The notes under the pieces were generated by a model. It did not search any database. It saw only the letters and a program-made list of their open reading frames with translations, and was not told where the DNA came from. 64,000 nucleotides of DNA from positions 392,501 to 456,500 of the forward strand of contig JAKOGI010000085.1 in the NCBI GenBank assembly GCA_029747015.1. The letters are read 5' to 3'. This stretch comes from Carnegiea gigantea (Eukaryota; Streptophyta; Magnoliopsida; Caryophyllales; Cactaceae). A program made the position numbers and the translations under genes. How positions within the stretch are numbered: the stretch's first letter is position 1; each line of letters opens with the position of its first letter. Shown here one piece after another: positions 22,718-33,860 of this stretch.

Positions 22718-22792
22718 TTTTTATTTTTTTTTTCCAAAATAAAAGCCTAGTCTCGAATGCCCAAGTAAGCTCTAATATTGGAAAGCACCCAC

Positions 22793-22810
22793 TCTCCGGC
22801 AACGGCACCA
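22793..22810 (-). other. Primer binding site, tRNA-Asp type (nested element)
   Basis: Plus-strand TCTCCGGCAACGGCACCA equals the plant tRNA-Asp(GUC) 3' end TCCCCGGCAACGGCGCCA with two changes, so the minus strand is its complement. It lies six bases from the LTR end, the same spacing as in the Athila element at 63383-63400. Confidence 0.82.
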
Positions 22811-22816
22811 AAAACT

Positions 22817-24018
22817 TGTTAATGAAAAGCTTTAGTATTTATAAACCCCAAGTGCAAGGTGCATCATTGATCAGAACTAACTAAAGCTTCTCACGCTAGG
22901 CAAAACAGTAGGGATAGAAAATAGAACTAAACTACTTAGACAAAAAAAAAAAGGGACTTTGATTATCATTAAACCTGAGATAAAGCAACTAATCAAGTTA
23001 AACCTTACCCTTCCAAAGTTATGCTAGTATTTAAAGGTGATCGATTGCATCATTAACGACCACTCAGGCCTTCTCTCAACTGTCATGAGTTAGTCTAGTT
23101 ATTCTAACCTCCCATTTTCATGGGATTAGCACAATTAAACTACAAAATTGATAATCCTTGACCTAGCTAGTGACCGAGATTATTCTCATGTTCGAATCCC
23201 TGCTATTCTCTCTACCCACACTAGATAATCAACCTCACCTTTCAGCATAAGTCGAATGCCCCAAAACACGAACGAAAGCTCTTTCAAATATTTTATCGAA
23301 CACTTACGGGCATGAAAGAAAACTCTAAATTCAAACATAAACAACGTAGGTTAAGGCGTAAACAAGAATCAGTGGGCCATCTCAAGAACAAATCAAAACC
23401 AAAGATCAAGGCTTTATTACATAAACAAATATTGAAACCAAAGCAAAAGAATAATCCATTGAACTAGCAAACAAACTCAAAAGCATGAAATTAAAGAGAG
23501 AGAGAGAAAAAGAAGAACTTAGCATTAAATCTTGAAATCGATTCGTCTTCCACAAATCATACGCAAAACTAACCTAATCTAATCCCCCTAAAAAGGTTTT
23601 TCATTGGCTAAACCCAAACTAAGAACTGCCAAAAAGTTGTGAAAGGAGACCTAGGGAGATCTCCAACAAAATGCCTGAAGGGGCTTTAAATAGAAAAATC
23701 GAGCGAGCGAGCAGTGACAGCAGTACGCGGCCGTGCCAAGTGGCACGGCCACCCCTTGTTGGGGTGGAACGACTGTGCCTGGTGGCATGTCCACACCGTG
23801 CCAAATTTCTGACACGGTGGCATGGTCTCGTCCGTCGTCCCTTCTTGCCTTCTTTTACTATTCTTGTTCCAGCTTTGGCCTTTTGCGAGATTTGCTCAAT
23901 TGGTCTTATTACCTACAAAAGTAAACAAAACAAGTAAAAATCCTAAAGATTAAGTTATTATACGAGCTAAACGTGAGGTGAAAGAGGCATGTTAAATACG
24001 ACAAATTATTGCCTAACA
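22817..24018 (-). repeat. 5' LTR of the nested Athila-like element
   Basis: The LTR of 1202 bp runs TGTTAATG...GCCTAACA on the plus strand. It aligns with 19001-20195 and, more weakly, with the solo LTR at 29408-30699. Its GC-rich block (23700-23825) repeats CCGTGCC and GGCACGG motifs. Confidence 0.87.
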
Positions 24019-24700
24019 AGAATCAGGTCGTTGCTTTCTAGCAAAGTTGAATTTTTTAAAATAACGGTAGCGATAAACCTTGTGATGTGTTTTAGGGCAA
24101 AATAAACTCGATTGCCTTTCCCTCTAAGTGATAATAAATTTGAAAGTTATTTTAATTTGATCCACTGTGATATTTGGAGTGCATTTAGGTTATGTCTTTA
24201 TGTGGAGCACATTATTTCTTAACTATCATTGATGATGCTAGTAAAGGGACTTGGGTTTGTCTCATGAAAGACAAAAGTGAGGCATCTAAGCTAGTCATAA
24301 ATTTTTGTGTGATGATGCAAACTCAATTTAACATGAATGTTAAAATAATAAGAAGTGACAATGGAAAAGAGTTCACCTCCGGCCCCATGAAAAAATTTTA
24401 TAATGATAATGGTATATTTCATGAGACAAGCTGTGTTGATACACCCCAACAAAATGATAGAGTTGCGAAAAAACATTGTCATATATTAAATGTGGCAAGG
24501 GGCACTTCCTTTCCAAGCAAATCTACCATTGGAATTCTTAGGAGAGTGTGCCTTAGCATTGGCAAACCTAATAAATAGGAAACCTAGTCCTATCTTGAAT
24601 GGCAAAACACCTTATGAGGTTCTATTTGATGCACAACCCATATATGATCATATAAAAGTCTTTGGATGCCTATGTTATTTTGATAAATACCAAAGATAAA
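24019..24700 (+). pseudogene. copia 2 integrase
   Basis: The catalytic core shows the first Asp in HCDIWS (codon 24169), YFLTIIDDASKGTWVCLMKD, and the second Asp in RSDNGKEF (24357), but the Glu expected 35 residues later is Ala (GCG, 24465-24467, in NDRVAKKH). LAVANLINRKPSPIL-like and KVFGCLCYFDKYQR pieces close it. Stops precede the core and a frame change lies near 24500. Loss of the catalytic Glu alone would abolish strand transfer. Confidence 0.83.
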
Positions 24701-25440
24701 AAGATAAATTTGCTTCCCAGAGTACAAAATGCATTTTTATGGGGTATTCTTTTGGAAAGAAAGGTTGGAAAGTTTATGATTTGATTGCAAGGAATTATTT
24801 TTTAGTAGATATGCAATATTTTATGAAGACATATTTCCTTATATGAGTCCAAACACATCATATGGGGACAGTATGCAACATATGGCAATTTTTGATCTTG
24901 AATATTCTGCCTGAGGAGAAGAATTATGTGGCCATAATGACACAAACATGGTCTTTGGTATTACTTAATCAAGTGAGCTAGGTGAAATAATACAGATCAA
25001 TGAGGCACCTTACAATCACCAAGCCCAACCAAGAATTGGACATGAAATCTAGTCCAGCCCTGGGTGTCCTCACTTGGACCCAAGTTTGTCGTGGCTACTC
25101 GCAGTAAATCTGGGCTTGGTGCGATAAGTCTAGAACACAATGAGTCCTTCCCTAGTTCACCAGCAACTGAGCCTATTAATAATGTGCTAAATTCCACCAC
25201 CAAGAACTCAGCAGACAGGGAGAGTCCCGGTCAAGAGGACACAATAGAAAATTTGGGATGTGCAAGTGAGAACTAAAGGCACCATGTCACTTGCAAGACT
25301 ACCTATGTTGCTTTGCTGGAACAAAAGACCCCATTTCATTTAGCCTGCTCCAAAAGGTCTTCTCAGGTGACCCTTATCCTATAGTGAACTATCTCACTTG
25401 TGAAAAGTTTTCTAGTGCACATCAATAATATCTCGATGCT
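24701..25440 (+). pseudogene. copia 2 integrase tail and linker
   Basis: CIFMGYSFGKKGWKVYDL and IFYEDIFPYMSPNTSYG mark the integrase C-terminal region. A poorly conserved Ser/Asn-rich linker (including ATRSKSGLGAISLEHNESFP) follows, as is usual between integrase and reverse transcriptase in copia elements. Several stops and frame shifts occur. Confidence 0.65.
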
Positions 25441-26550
25441 ATGACCAAAATTATGGAGCCCAGGTTTTTTCATGAAGCCATGCATGATGCAAATTGGAGA
25501 GAAGCTGTGGCAAAGGAAATCAAGGCACTCAAAGCAAATAATACTTGGACAGTCGAGGACTTGCCACTAGATAAGAAACCCATCAACTGTAAATGGGTAT
25601 ACTGAGTTAAGTACAACTCAGACGGATCTATCAAATGGTACAAGATGAGACTTGTTATTCGAGGAGATCAGTAGATAGAAGCATTTGATTTCAATGAAAC
25701 ATTTGCCCCAGTAGAAAAAATGGTAAGTGTGCGATGTTTTCTATCAGTAGTTGTTGCTCGAGGATGGGAACTGTGTCAGCTAGATGTTAACAATACCTTC
25801 TTATATGAGGATCTGCATGAAGAAGTCTACATAAAATTACCTCTTAGTTTTCACTCCACATTATTGAATAAGGTTTGCAAATCGCAGAAATCTCTTTATG
25901 GACTAAAATAAGCACCACGATAGTGGTTTGCTAAGGTATCCTCAACGTTATTGCATTATGGCTTTGTTCAATCATATGCTTTAATCTTTATCTACCTATA
26001 AGAAAGGGGATATTTATATGGCCTTGTTGATATGCATTGATGATCTAGAACTTATCTGCAATAATTCTGTTGTGTGTCATAAGTTCAAGCAGTACTTGAT
26101 CAATTATTTCCACATCAAGGACTTAGGTCCTTTAAAGTATTTTCTGGGTATTAAAGTGGCAAGAGGGCCCCAAGGATTATTTCTATGCAAAAGAAAATAT
26201 GCCCTGGAAATTGTTGAAGAATTTCGGCTTCTTGGTGCCAAACTTGCAGAATTCCCAATAAAGATAAATCATAAGCTTGTGCTAGCTACAGGCGCAAAAC
26301 TAGATGATGCAACTCATTACGGGCATCTCATTGGGTGACTCATCTACTTGACAATCACACGGCCTGAGCTATGTTATGCAATACATATATTATCACAATT
26401 CATGCATGGACTGAAGGAGGAACACATGGAGGCTACCAAATGGGTGCAGTGGTACCTAAAAGGGGTATCAGCACAAGGTTTGTTATTAAAGAGTTTTTCT
26501 GATCTTCGAGTTTATGCTTATTATGATACAGATTAGCGATTCTGTCCTCT
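25441..26550 (+). pseudogene. copia 2 reverse transcriptase
   Basis: Pieces in order are FHEAMHDANWREAVAKEI, NTWTVEDLPLDKKPINCKWVY, FDFNETFAPVEKM, CQLDVNNTFLYEDLHEEVYI, KSQKSLYGLK, ALLICIDDLELICNN (catalytic box, where YVDD has become CIDD), IKDLGPLKYFLGIKVARGPQG, LTITRPELCYAIHILSQFMH and WVQWYLKG. The two catalytic Asp residues remain. Stops lie at several Trp or Gln positions. Confidence 0.85.
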
Positions 26551-26931
26551 TACCAGGTGTTCTATTAGCAGCTATTATGTTAGCACTAGAGGATCTCCTT
26601 TATCTTGGAAAACAAAGAAGCAAAGTACTATTTCTAGATCATTAGCAGAAGTAAAATATCATGTTATGGCTAACACCACTAGTGAATTAATTTGGATAAA
26701 GTCTTTCCTTACATCACTTTGGGTCTTTCCTGACAAGCCCATAAAACCCTATTGTGACAATCAAGCAGCATTACACATTGCAAAGAATCCTGTATTTCAT
26801 GAGTGAACAAAACATATTGAAATAGATTGTCACTTTGTTAGAGAAAGAATCATGTCTAGAGATCTCGCAACCGATTATGTACCTTCAAAGTATCCAATAG
26901 CTAACATTTTTACCAAATCTCTTGAGAAGTA
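26551..26931 (+). pseudogene. copia 2 RNase H
   Basis: The frame near 26590-26930 gives PLSWKTKKQSTISRSLAEVKY, SELIWIKSFLTSL, CDNQAALHIAKNPVFHE, TKHIEIDCHFVRERI and YVPSKYPIANIFTKSLEK, ending in a stop at about 26931. This is the standard end of a copia pol, ~65 bp before the 3' LTR. Confidence 0.82.
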
Positions 26932-26996
26932 ATAGTTTCAGTTTCTCAAGGGGATGTTGGGCATCATCAATCCCCATGCTTCAGCTTGAATAGGAG

Positions 26997-27249
26997 TATC
27001 AGGAAACAAATAGCTCATATACTTTGTTTAGGAAACAAAGTCCACTCAATATCTTGTAATTATTTTCCAAGAAAATTTTGTCAATACTTTTCGGTCGCTT
27101 CAGCGGCAAGTTACATTTTTGGCCATGAGCATTAGCATGTATAAATAGCCATGTACCTTGGGTTTGTAAGATCATCAAGAATCACAAATACAATATAAAG
27201 TCTTGATCACTCTTAACATATACTTTTATCTTTCATCCAAAATTCTTTA
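26997..27249 (+). repeat. 3' LTR of copia 2
   Basis: The 253-bp copy runs TATCAGGAAACAAATAG...TTCTTTA, with a weak purine-rich tract (TTGAATAGGAG) just before it. TAGAT follows directly at 27250-27254. Confidence 0.9.
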
Positions 27250-27254
27250 TAGAT

Positions 27255-27371
27255 GGATCCATATGATTGGCGCCAATACAGTATTATTGTATTATCATAC
27301 TAATAATTGACTGTATAAGATTGAGATCTTAATATGAATTTCTTATTTATTTCATCTGTTCAATTGTATTG
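27255..27371. other. AT-rich spacer between copia 2 and the tandem array
   Basis: About 117 bp with no gene or repeat match that I can see. It is the continuation of the locus into which copia 2 inserted. Confidence 0.5.
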
Positions 27372-28053
27372 CTCTTTATAATTGATTTCCAAGTCAAAAA
27401 GAAGAAAAAAGATTACAAGGAAATGAGCACTCTACGGTCTCTCTCAGTTTTTATTTTAATTTTTGTAGGAGGGGGGGTTGGAGTACATGACTATAGAGAA
27501 GAGCTGGATGGATATGGCGGCACACCAAGGGCACATAATCAATTACAGTAGGCATAGGCTAGCTAAAGTTGAGAGTGACATTTTTTGAGGCAGCGGGTTC
27601 CATTTCCTGTAAAAATTTGTGCTTGCTCTGTTTTGTTAGGTCTCTAGAAAAAGATAATAAAGATTAACAAAACCAAAAGGAGAGGGTAATAGTTCAAAAT
27701 AAAACAGAGATGCTAGAGGAAGGTTATAATTGATTTGCAGCTCAAAAAGAAGAAAAAAGACTGCAAGGAAATTAGCACTCTACCGCCTCTCCTAATTTTT
27801 TATTTTATTTGGGGTGGGTGCGGGACAATGATTATGGCGAAGAGCTGGATGGATATGGCAACACACCTAGGGAGCAAAATAAATTACATTGGGCATAGGC
27901 TAGCTCCTGTTGAGGGTGGCATTTTTAGAGGCATGGAGTTTCATTTCCTGCGTAAATTTATGCTTGAACTCTGTTTGGTTAGGTCTTCGAAAAAAGATGC
28001 CAAAGATTAGCAAAACAAAAAAGAGAGAGCGAAAGTTCAAAACGAAATAGAGT

Positions 28054-28127
28054 CGCTAGAGGGAGGGCTTGAACCTCTGGCCTTGTGGTTAGCAGCCATA
28101 CTCTCAAACCAACTAAGCTATTCTAGC
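28054..28127 (-). tRNA. tRNA-Asn-like relic 1 (anticodon position GCU)
   Basis: The minus strand reads as a 74-nt cloverleaf like plant tRNA-Asn: acceptor GCTAGAA with CTCTAGC (six of seven paired), D region TAGCTTAGTTGG, anticodon loop CTGCTAA (GUU has become GCU), and T loop TTCAAGC. Mismatches in the D, anticodon and T stems suggest a pseudogene. A TTTT tract lies about 14 nt downstream. Confidence 0.75.
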
Positions 28128-29402
28128 ACAGTTCACTTAGAATTCCAAATCATCCTTGATCATGTCGAGACCACTAACACTTTATCCATGTGAAAGATCC
28201 TGATGATATTATGTGTTATTCTAACATCCCTTCTCTTACATCCCCTCCAGCAAAAATTATAAGAATCGAAAAAGCAAGCAAGTCATCTAAAATGGCATCT
28301 AAGTTAGAGAATTTGATTTTAAAATAACATATTTGAACTTGAATTTTTGGGCATGTTATAAACAATGAGTTGTTAATTCATGCACTACTATGTTTACTTT
28401 CTACATGAAGTTCGGAATCCCTTTAAAATTTCTTGGATAATTTATAGTTATGAAATTTATATATCTATAATAGAAAAATGATAATGAACTAACTAAAAAA
28501 ATGCTTGAAAAGATGCCTATAAAAAAATCCAAAAATGACAGCAAGACCAATGTAAAAAGTACGCAAAAATTTTAAAAAGTATAAGAATTAGAGTGAAAAA
28601 TAATCATTCAAAATGGAAGGAAATTGACATTATGTGAACTCTTTAGATATTTGAAACTCTGACATAACTAGGTTAACACTAGACTTACATTCATGTATGT
28701 TCTGACCAAATTATAGCGAAAAATTATGGTTTGTGTAAACATTTTCCACACGGAAAAAGAATTCAATGGAACATTTGCAATGGATTTCAGAGGGTGTGCT
28801 TGTAGGTTTCAAGGGATTTGGAAGCCTTCTTGAAATTATCAACATAGGGTTTCTAAGCTAATGGTCTCACTAATAAGTGTTGGAGTTGCTTTGAATGTAG
28901 AGTAAAATATATTTTTCATTGGGTTACTATTTGGTCTCCCACATGAAATTTCTTCAAAGACCGTTACATGCATCTTGTATCCTTGCCTTCCAGGATCCCC
29001 TAGAAAGCTAGTGGCTAGAGTAATTTTAAGACTACAAATGCATATGTGCATTACTTTTCTGTCAGCCTGAGTTGGGCTATGGGAATGGGAAAGGCATGAG
29101 CTTAGGCTCTTATGACTAATCTTTTGAGGCTAATTTGGCTACTTATTTTTGGCAAGTTATCATCACAACATCTCATTTCCATCTCAATAATCTTTAGGCA
29201 ATGGGAAGGGCATAGGCTTAGGCTCTTATTGACTAACGTGTCTGCTCTTTCTCTCTCGTCTACTTAATCAATTTTATTGTCACCACTGATCATGCTGATT
29301 TGGGATTGTTTGGATTTATTGATGATGATTAGTGGCTAATTTTTCTTAAGTGCATTTGGGATTGTGAGCTATTTTATAAAGTTGGGAAGTGCTTCCTTTT
29401 AC

Positions 29403-29407
29403 CTTAG
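29403..29407. repeat. Target site duplication CTTAG, left copy
   Basis: CTTAG precedes the solo LTR and is repeated at 30700-30704. Neighbouring array units show the uninterrupted form GCCTTAGTTTGCTCATTT. Confidence 0.92.
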
Positions 29408-30699
29408 TGTTAGGGAAAAAAATAGGGTTTTAATATTTATAAACTCCAAGTGCAAGGTGTATCGTTGAGTACTTGGGTGTCGTCCGCAGGGAGTTGTGTT
29501 TCTAACTACTAGGGCTAACTAAAGTGTCTTGAGTTAGGCAAAAACGAAGGGGATAGAGAATAGAACTAAGCTACTAAAGCGAAAAGAAAAGGACTATGAT
29601 TAGACCTAAGATAAACCAGGTAATCAAGTCAAGCCCAAACTTTTCCAAGTTACGCTAGTATTCAAATATCATCGGTTGCATCATTAAAACGACTGAAGCC
29701 CTCTCTCAAGGGTCAGGAGCTAGTCTAATTATTCTAACCTCCTATTTTCATGGGATTAGTTCAATTAAACTACAAGATTGACAACCCTTGACCTAACTAG
29801 CGATCGAGACTATTTTCATGTTCGAATCCCGACTATTCTTTCTACTCACACTAGACAGTCGACCTCACCTCTTAGCATAAGTCAAGTGCCCCAAAATACG
29901 GATGAAAGCTCTTTCAAGCATTTCATTGAACACTTGGTGGGTGTGAAAAAAAACTCTAAATTTTAGGCATAAACAAGTTAGGTCAAGGCCTAAACAGGAA
30001 TCAATTGGCCATCTCAAGAACAAATCATAACCAAAGATGAAATTTTTAATTCATAAACAAACATTGAAACCAAAGCAAAACAATAATATATTGAACTAGC
30101 GAATATAAATTGAAAGGCATGAAATTAAAGAGAAAAGGAGAAGAAGAACTTAGTTTGCAATTACAAATGCAAAATCTTCTACAATGTATACAAAGACTAA
30201 CCTAATCTAATCTCCCCCTAAAAGGGTTTGTGGAGGCTAGGATAAACCCTAATTGGTCCTCTCAAGAACCCAGCAAAAAGCCCCCTGTAAAAGAAAAGCC
30301 CCTTTTTAAGGGCTGAAAACCGCTTAAATTGCGATGGCAGGTAGGACACACGGTCGTGCTTCGAGGACGAACGACTGTGCACCCACGCACTGGCAGGACG
30401 CACGGTTGTGCACCAGCTCGTGCACTGCTTCTTGTCCTATAGCACGACTGTGCGCTTCCTGTAGCTCTCACTTGTGCTCCCGGGGCTTCGTTGGACCTCT
30501 ATGGATCCTTAAATTGCTCCTAAGGTCTTCCTTTCTATCAAAAAACGAGAATTTCGCCTGAAGGTAAGATAAAACACATTATAAGCACAATTGAATCAAA
30601 GGAAGTGAATTTGACCCGTTTTCATCTAAACTTGACATGAAAACATCGAGAAAAATGTGTTAAATAAGGGCTAAAATGGGGTCAAAAATAGGTGTAACA
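29408..30699 (-). mobile_element. Solo LTR of the Athila-like family in the array
   Basis: This 1292-bp LTR (TGTTAGGG...GGTGTAACA on plus) is related to the LTRs at 19001 and 22817: AATATTTATAAACTCCAAGTGCAAGGTG, CTCTTTCAAGCATTTCATTGAAC and other phrases are shared. CTTAG flanks both sides and no internal region is present, so it is a solo LTR formed by LTR-LTR recombination. It carries a GC-rich block at 30330-30480. Orientation follows the related element. Confidence 0.9.
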
Positions 30700-33600
30700 C
30701 TTAGTTTGCTTATTTCCTAGGGAGTTCTCTCCTTACCATGAAGTGTTTAATGAAATTTCCGCAAGAGCATTTCATCTTACATATGAGGCTAGTAGCTTCA
30801 TTGAAAGACGAGTCATTAGTTAATATGGCTTGGAATATAATGGTGGATATTCGGCATGAAAATACCTTATTCTTTTTTGGGTGTGATTCCATGAGCATAG
30901 AGAAGCGTTGAGAGGATAAAGCGATACACCAAGGAAACACAATCAAGTACATTGGGCATTGGAGGGTGACATTTTTAGAGGCATAGAGTTTCATTTCATG
31001 TGTAAATTTGTGCTTGAACTCTATTTGATTGTATATTTCGAAACATATAACATAAAAGATTAGTAAAACCAAAAAAATAGCATCAGAGTTCAATAATACA
31101 AAGACGCTAAAGGGATGGCTTGAAACCTTCGATCTGGCTTGAAACCTTCGATCTTGCGGTTAACAACCACACACTCCAACCAACAGAGCTATTCCAGTGC
31201 ACCTAACCTATAGTTTCAAATCGCCTTCGATAATATCTAGCCCAATTGTACTCCATCCACTTGAAAGATCCTAACGATATTATGTATTATTCTATCGTCC
31301 CTTTTCTTACATCCCCCCCCCCAAAAATTACAACAATCGAAAAAAACAAGCAAGCTAAAATGGCATTTGAGTTAGAAAATTTGATTTTAAAATAACATAT
31401 TTGAACTTGAATCTTTTGGCACGTTATAAATAATATGTTTTTGATTTGCACACTATTATGTTTACTTTGTATATGAAGTTCGGAATCCTTTTAAAATTAT
31501 TATATTATTTATAGTTACGAAATTTATCTATCCATACCTAAAAAATGATAATGAACTAACTAAAAAAATGCTTGAAAAGATATCTATAAAAAAAACAAAA
31601 ATGATAGCAAGACCAAAGTAAAAAATACATAAAAATTAAAAAAATACAAGAATTCAAGTGAAAAATAATCATTCAAAATAGAAGGAAGTTAGCATTATGT
31701 AAACTCTTTAGATATTTGAAACTCCCACGTAACTAAGTTAACAATAGACTTACAATCATCTACGTTCTCACCAAACTCTAACAAAAAATTATGGTATGTG
31801 ACAACATTTTTCACATGAAAAAGAATTCAATGGAACATTGGCAATGAGTTTCAGAGGATGTGCAGGTAGGTTTCAAGGGATTTGGAAGCCTTCTTCAAAT
31901 TATCAACATAGGGTTTCTAAGCTAATGGCCTCACTCATAAGTGTTGGAGTTACTTCAAATGTAGAGCAAAACATATTTCTGATTCCGTTGCTTTTTGGTC
32001 TCCCACATGAAATCTCTTCAAAGAGCATTTCATGTATCTTATATCCTTGACTTCCATGACCCCCTAGAAAGCTAGTGGGTAGAGTAATTTCAAGACTATG
32101 CATGTGCACGCATACTACTCGTCTATCGGCCAGAGTCGGGCGATGGGAATGGGAAGGGCATGGCCTTGGGCTCTTATTGACTAATCTTTGGGGGCAAACT
32201 CAGCTACTTATTTTTGACAAGTTATTGTTATAACATCTCATTTCCATCTCAATAACTATATTCTCTGCATTATTGTTGCTAATTTTTCTTCACCGAACCT
32301 CTTTTGTCTTTGTATGTTTCACGTCCTCATCTATCTATAGCTTAATGATTTTAGCTATAGCATGACATACACCAAAGACACTAAACATTCCTCCTAAGCT
32401 ATTTTAGGTGATTGTTCAAGGGTCCTCATCCTTGTTCGATTTAGCATGCAGTTTGAGCAGCTGACTTGCCATGCATTCGTGGAGATCTATTGCTTACGAG
32501 CCCTCAATGTACGATATGAATAAGCAAATTCGGTTCTAGAATCATGGACTATCACGCCACTGTGCAACATCCCCCTTTTGCCCTTTGCACGTTAAGTTTG
32601 TTCTTAAACTATTAGTCGCAATTGTTAACTTTTTCCTAACAATAAGTAATACTAATTTTTTTTAAAGAGATTTACTATAATAATATATAAGAATTAAAAC
32701 ATCTAATTAAATTGCTCGGTACTTCTTTTACTACAAAATAACTTATATTTAATGTCATCCCCATCTCACAAACCAAGAAAAAAAACACTAAATCGTAAAA
32801 TAAGTTTTTCAAGTTATCTTACAATGTGATGGACCAACAAATGCATGAAAAGAGATGACAAAACACTTGAGAGAGACCGAAAATCTGCGATAAATGAAGG
32901 ACTAAATTGATGACCCAGATGGCATATCCTTGGCTTAAGAAACTGAACAGACATTGAATCATGTGGTCTACTCCATAAGTATGACATGGCCTTTAATTAT
33001 GCATACCTTCAGTTCCCTTTCTTGTTTTTGAATATGAATGAACATTAAAATTTGGGAATATGTTGCAATGTACATAAGCAGAGTTACACACTAGAAAAAG
33101 ACCAAGTATGTTGTAGGACCAACAATTATGTTGTTTTCAAGTTGTACTTCCCGATAGCTCACCAGACACGTTGAGCACATTACATTATGTGCTTCCATCT
33201 TGTTTAAAATCAATAAAAATCACTATCTTTTCTAGAATCTAAAGGCAAGAATCCAAATTAGTTTATGTGGCAAAAAAGGGGAAGAATTCAGAAAGATCTG
33301 CGTTCTTTTTCATGTAAAAAAAAAAAAATTAACAACTCTTCTCTACTCACCGATGCCTTGGACATTGAAAACTGTACCGACGTCATGTTTCAATTTTTTC
33401 CCCACCCAAAATAGATTTATCATTTTTTATTAAAATTTAAAAAAAAAACTATTGAACCGAATTTATTTTCCAGAACTCAAATTGAGCACCCATGTTCACA
33501 GGTGACTCGTGTCCCTTTTGTCGATTAAATTACTATATAAGGGAAAATTTTCTAATTTCAGGGGTTAGCCATCATTTGGATTTATGAACCTCTCCAAATT

Positions 33601-33860
33601 TTATAGGGTTAGAGTAAATTAAAGAAGATTAAGTTTAGTGAATTCTTGTGAGTAATTTGACGACTGATAATCTCCTTCTATTATAATCTAAAGTTTGTTC
33701 TCTTTCCCTCTCATTTACTTCATCAATTTGATTGTTATCTTTGATCTTGCTGATTTAGGATTTCTTGGATTTATTGACGATTATTAGTGGCTAATCTTTC
33801 TTAAGTGGGTTTTGGGATTGAGTGCTATTATGCCTTAAAAAAGTTGGGAAGTGCTTCCTT
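30700..33860. repeat. Array unit 2
   Basis: This full unit starts at the right CTTAG and TTTGCTTATTTCCTAGG. It contains tRNA relic 2 (31105-31198), a minus-strand 68-codon block (31903-32109) and the TATA-like ACTATATAAGGG at about 33532. Confidence 0.88.
31105..31198 (-). tRNA. tRNA-Asn-like relic 2 with 19-bp internal duplication
   Basis: The minus strand has D region TAGCTCTGTTGG, anticodon loop TTGTTAA (GUU kept) and a T-arm region duplicated: GGCTTGAAACCTTCGATCT occurs twice in tandem on the plus strand (31118-31155). The acceptor start is ACTGGAA. The duplication destroys the cloverleaf, so this is a pseudogene. Confidence 0.78.

Larger units (their letters stand above)
19001..24018 (-). 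mobile_element. Non-autonomous Athila-like LTR element nested in copia 2
   Basis: Two related LTRs (19001-20195 and 22817-24018) flank ~2.6 kb. On the minus strand a primer site complementary to tRNA-Asp follows the upstream LTR, and a G-rich polypurine tract precedes the downstream LTR. Only one gag-like zinc-knuckle ORF is found; there is no protease, polymerase or integrase. It fits a large retrotransposon derivative (LARD/TR-GAG type) mobilised by an Athila partner. It splits copia 2 in the pre-integrase domain. The flanking pentamers GGAGT and AGAAT agree at only three positions, so the target duplication is decayed or the junction was altered. Confidence 0.83.
17144..27249 (+). mobile_element. 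Ty1/copia retrotransposon (copia 2) with nested insertion
   Basis: Both LTRs are 253 bp (17144-17396 and 26997-27249) and are bounded by a perfect TAGAT duplication. The internal region reads gag, protease and pre-integrase, then stops at about 19000 where a minus-strand Athila-like element is inserted, and resumes at 24019 with integrase, reverse transcriptase and RNase H. Without the insertion it would be ~5.1 kb, normal for copia. The pol looks like RE1-type copia proteins; the exact lineage is uncertain. Stops are frequent. The LTRs differ at about 20 positions by eye, so the insertion is not recent. Confidence 0.92.
27372..29407. repeat. Array unit 1, partly duplicated and internally deleted
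   Basis: Two ~350-bp related pieces start TTATAATTGATTT (27377 and 27724). The second runs on into the tRNA relic and the rest of a unit, then skips about 1.4 kb near 29240 (GACTAACG joined to TGTCTGCTC) and resumes before the anchor at 29402. The unit is interrupted at its right end by the solo LTR. Confidence 0.8.
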
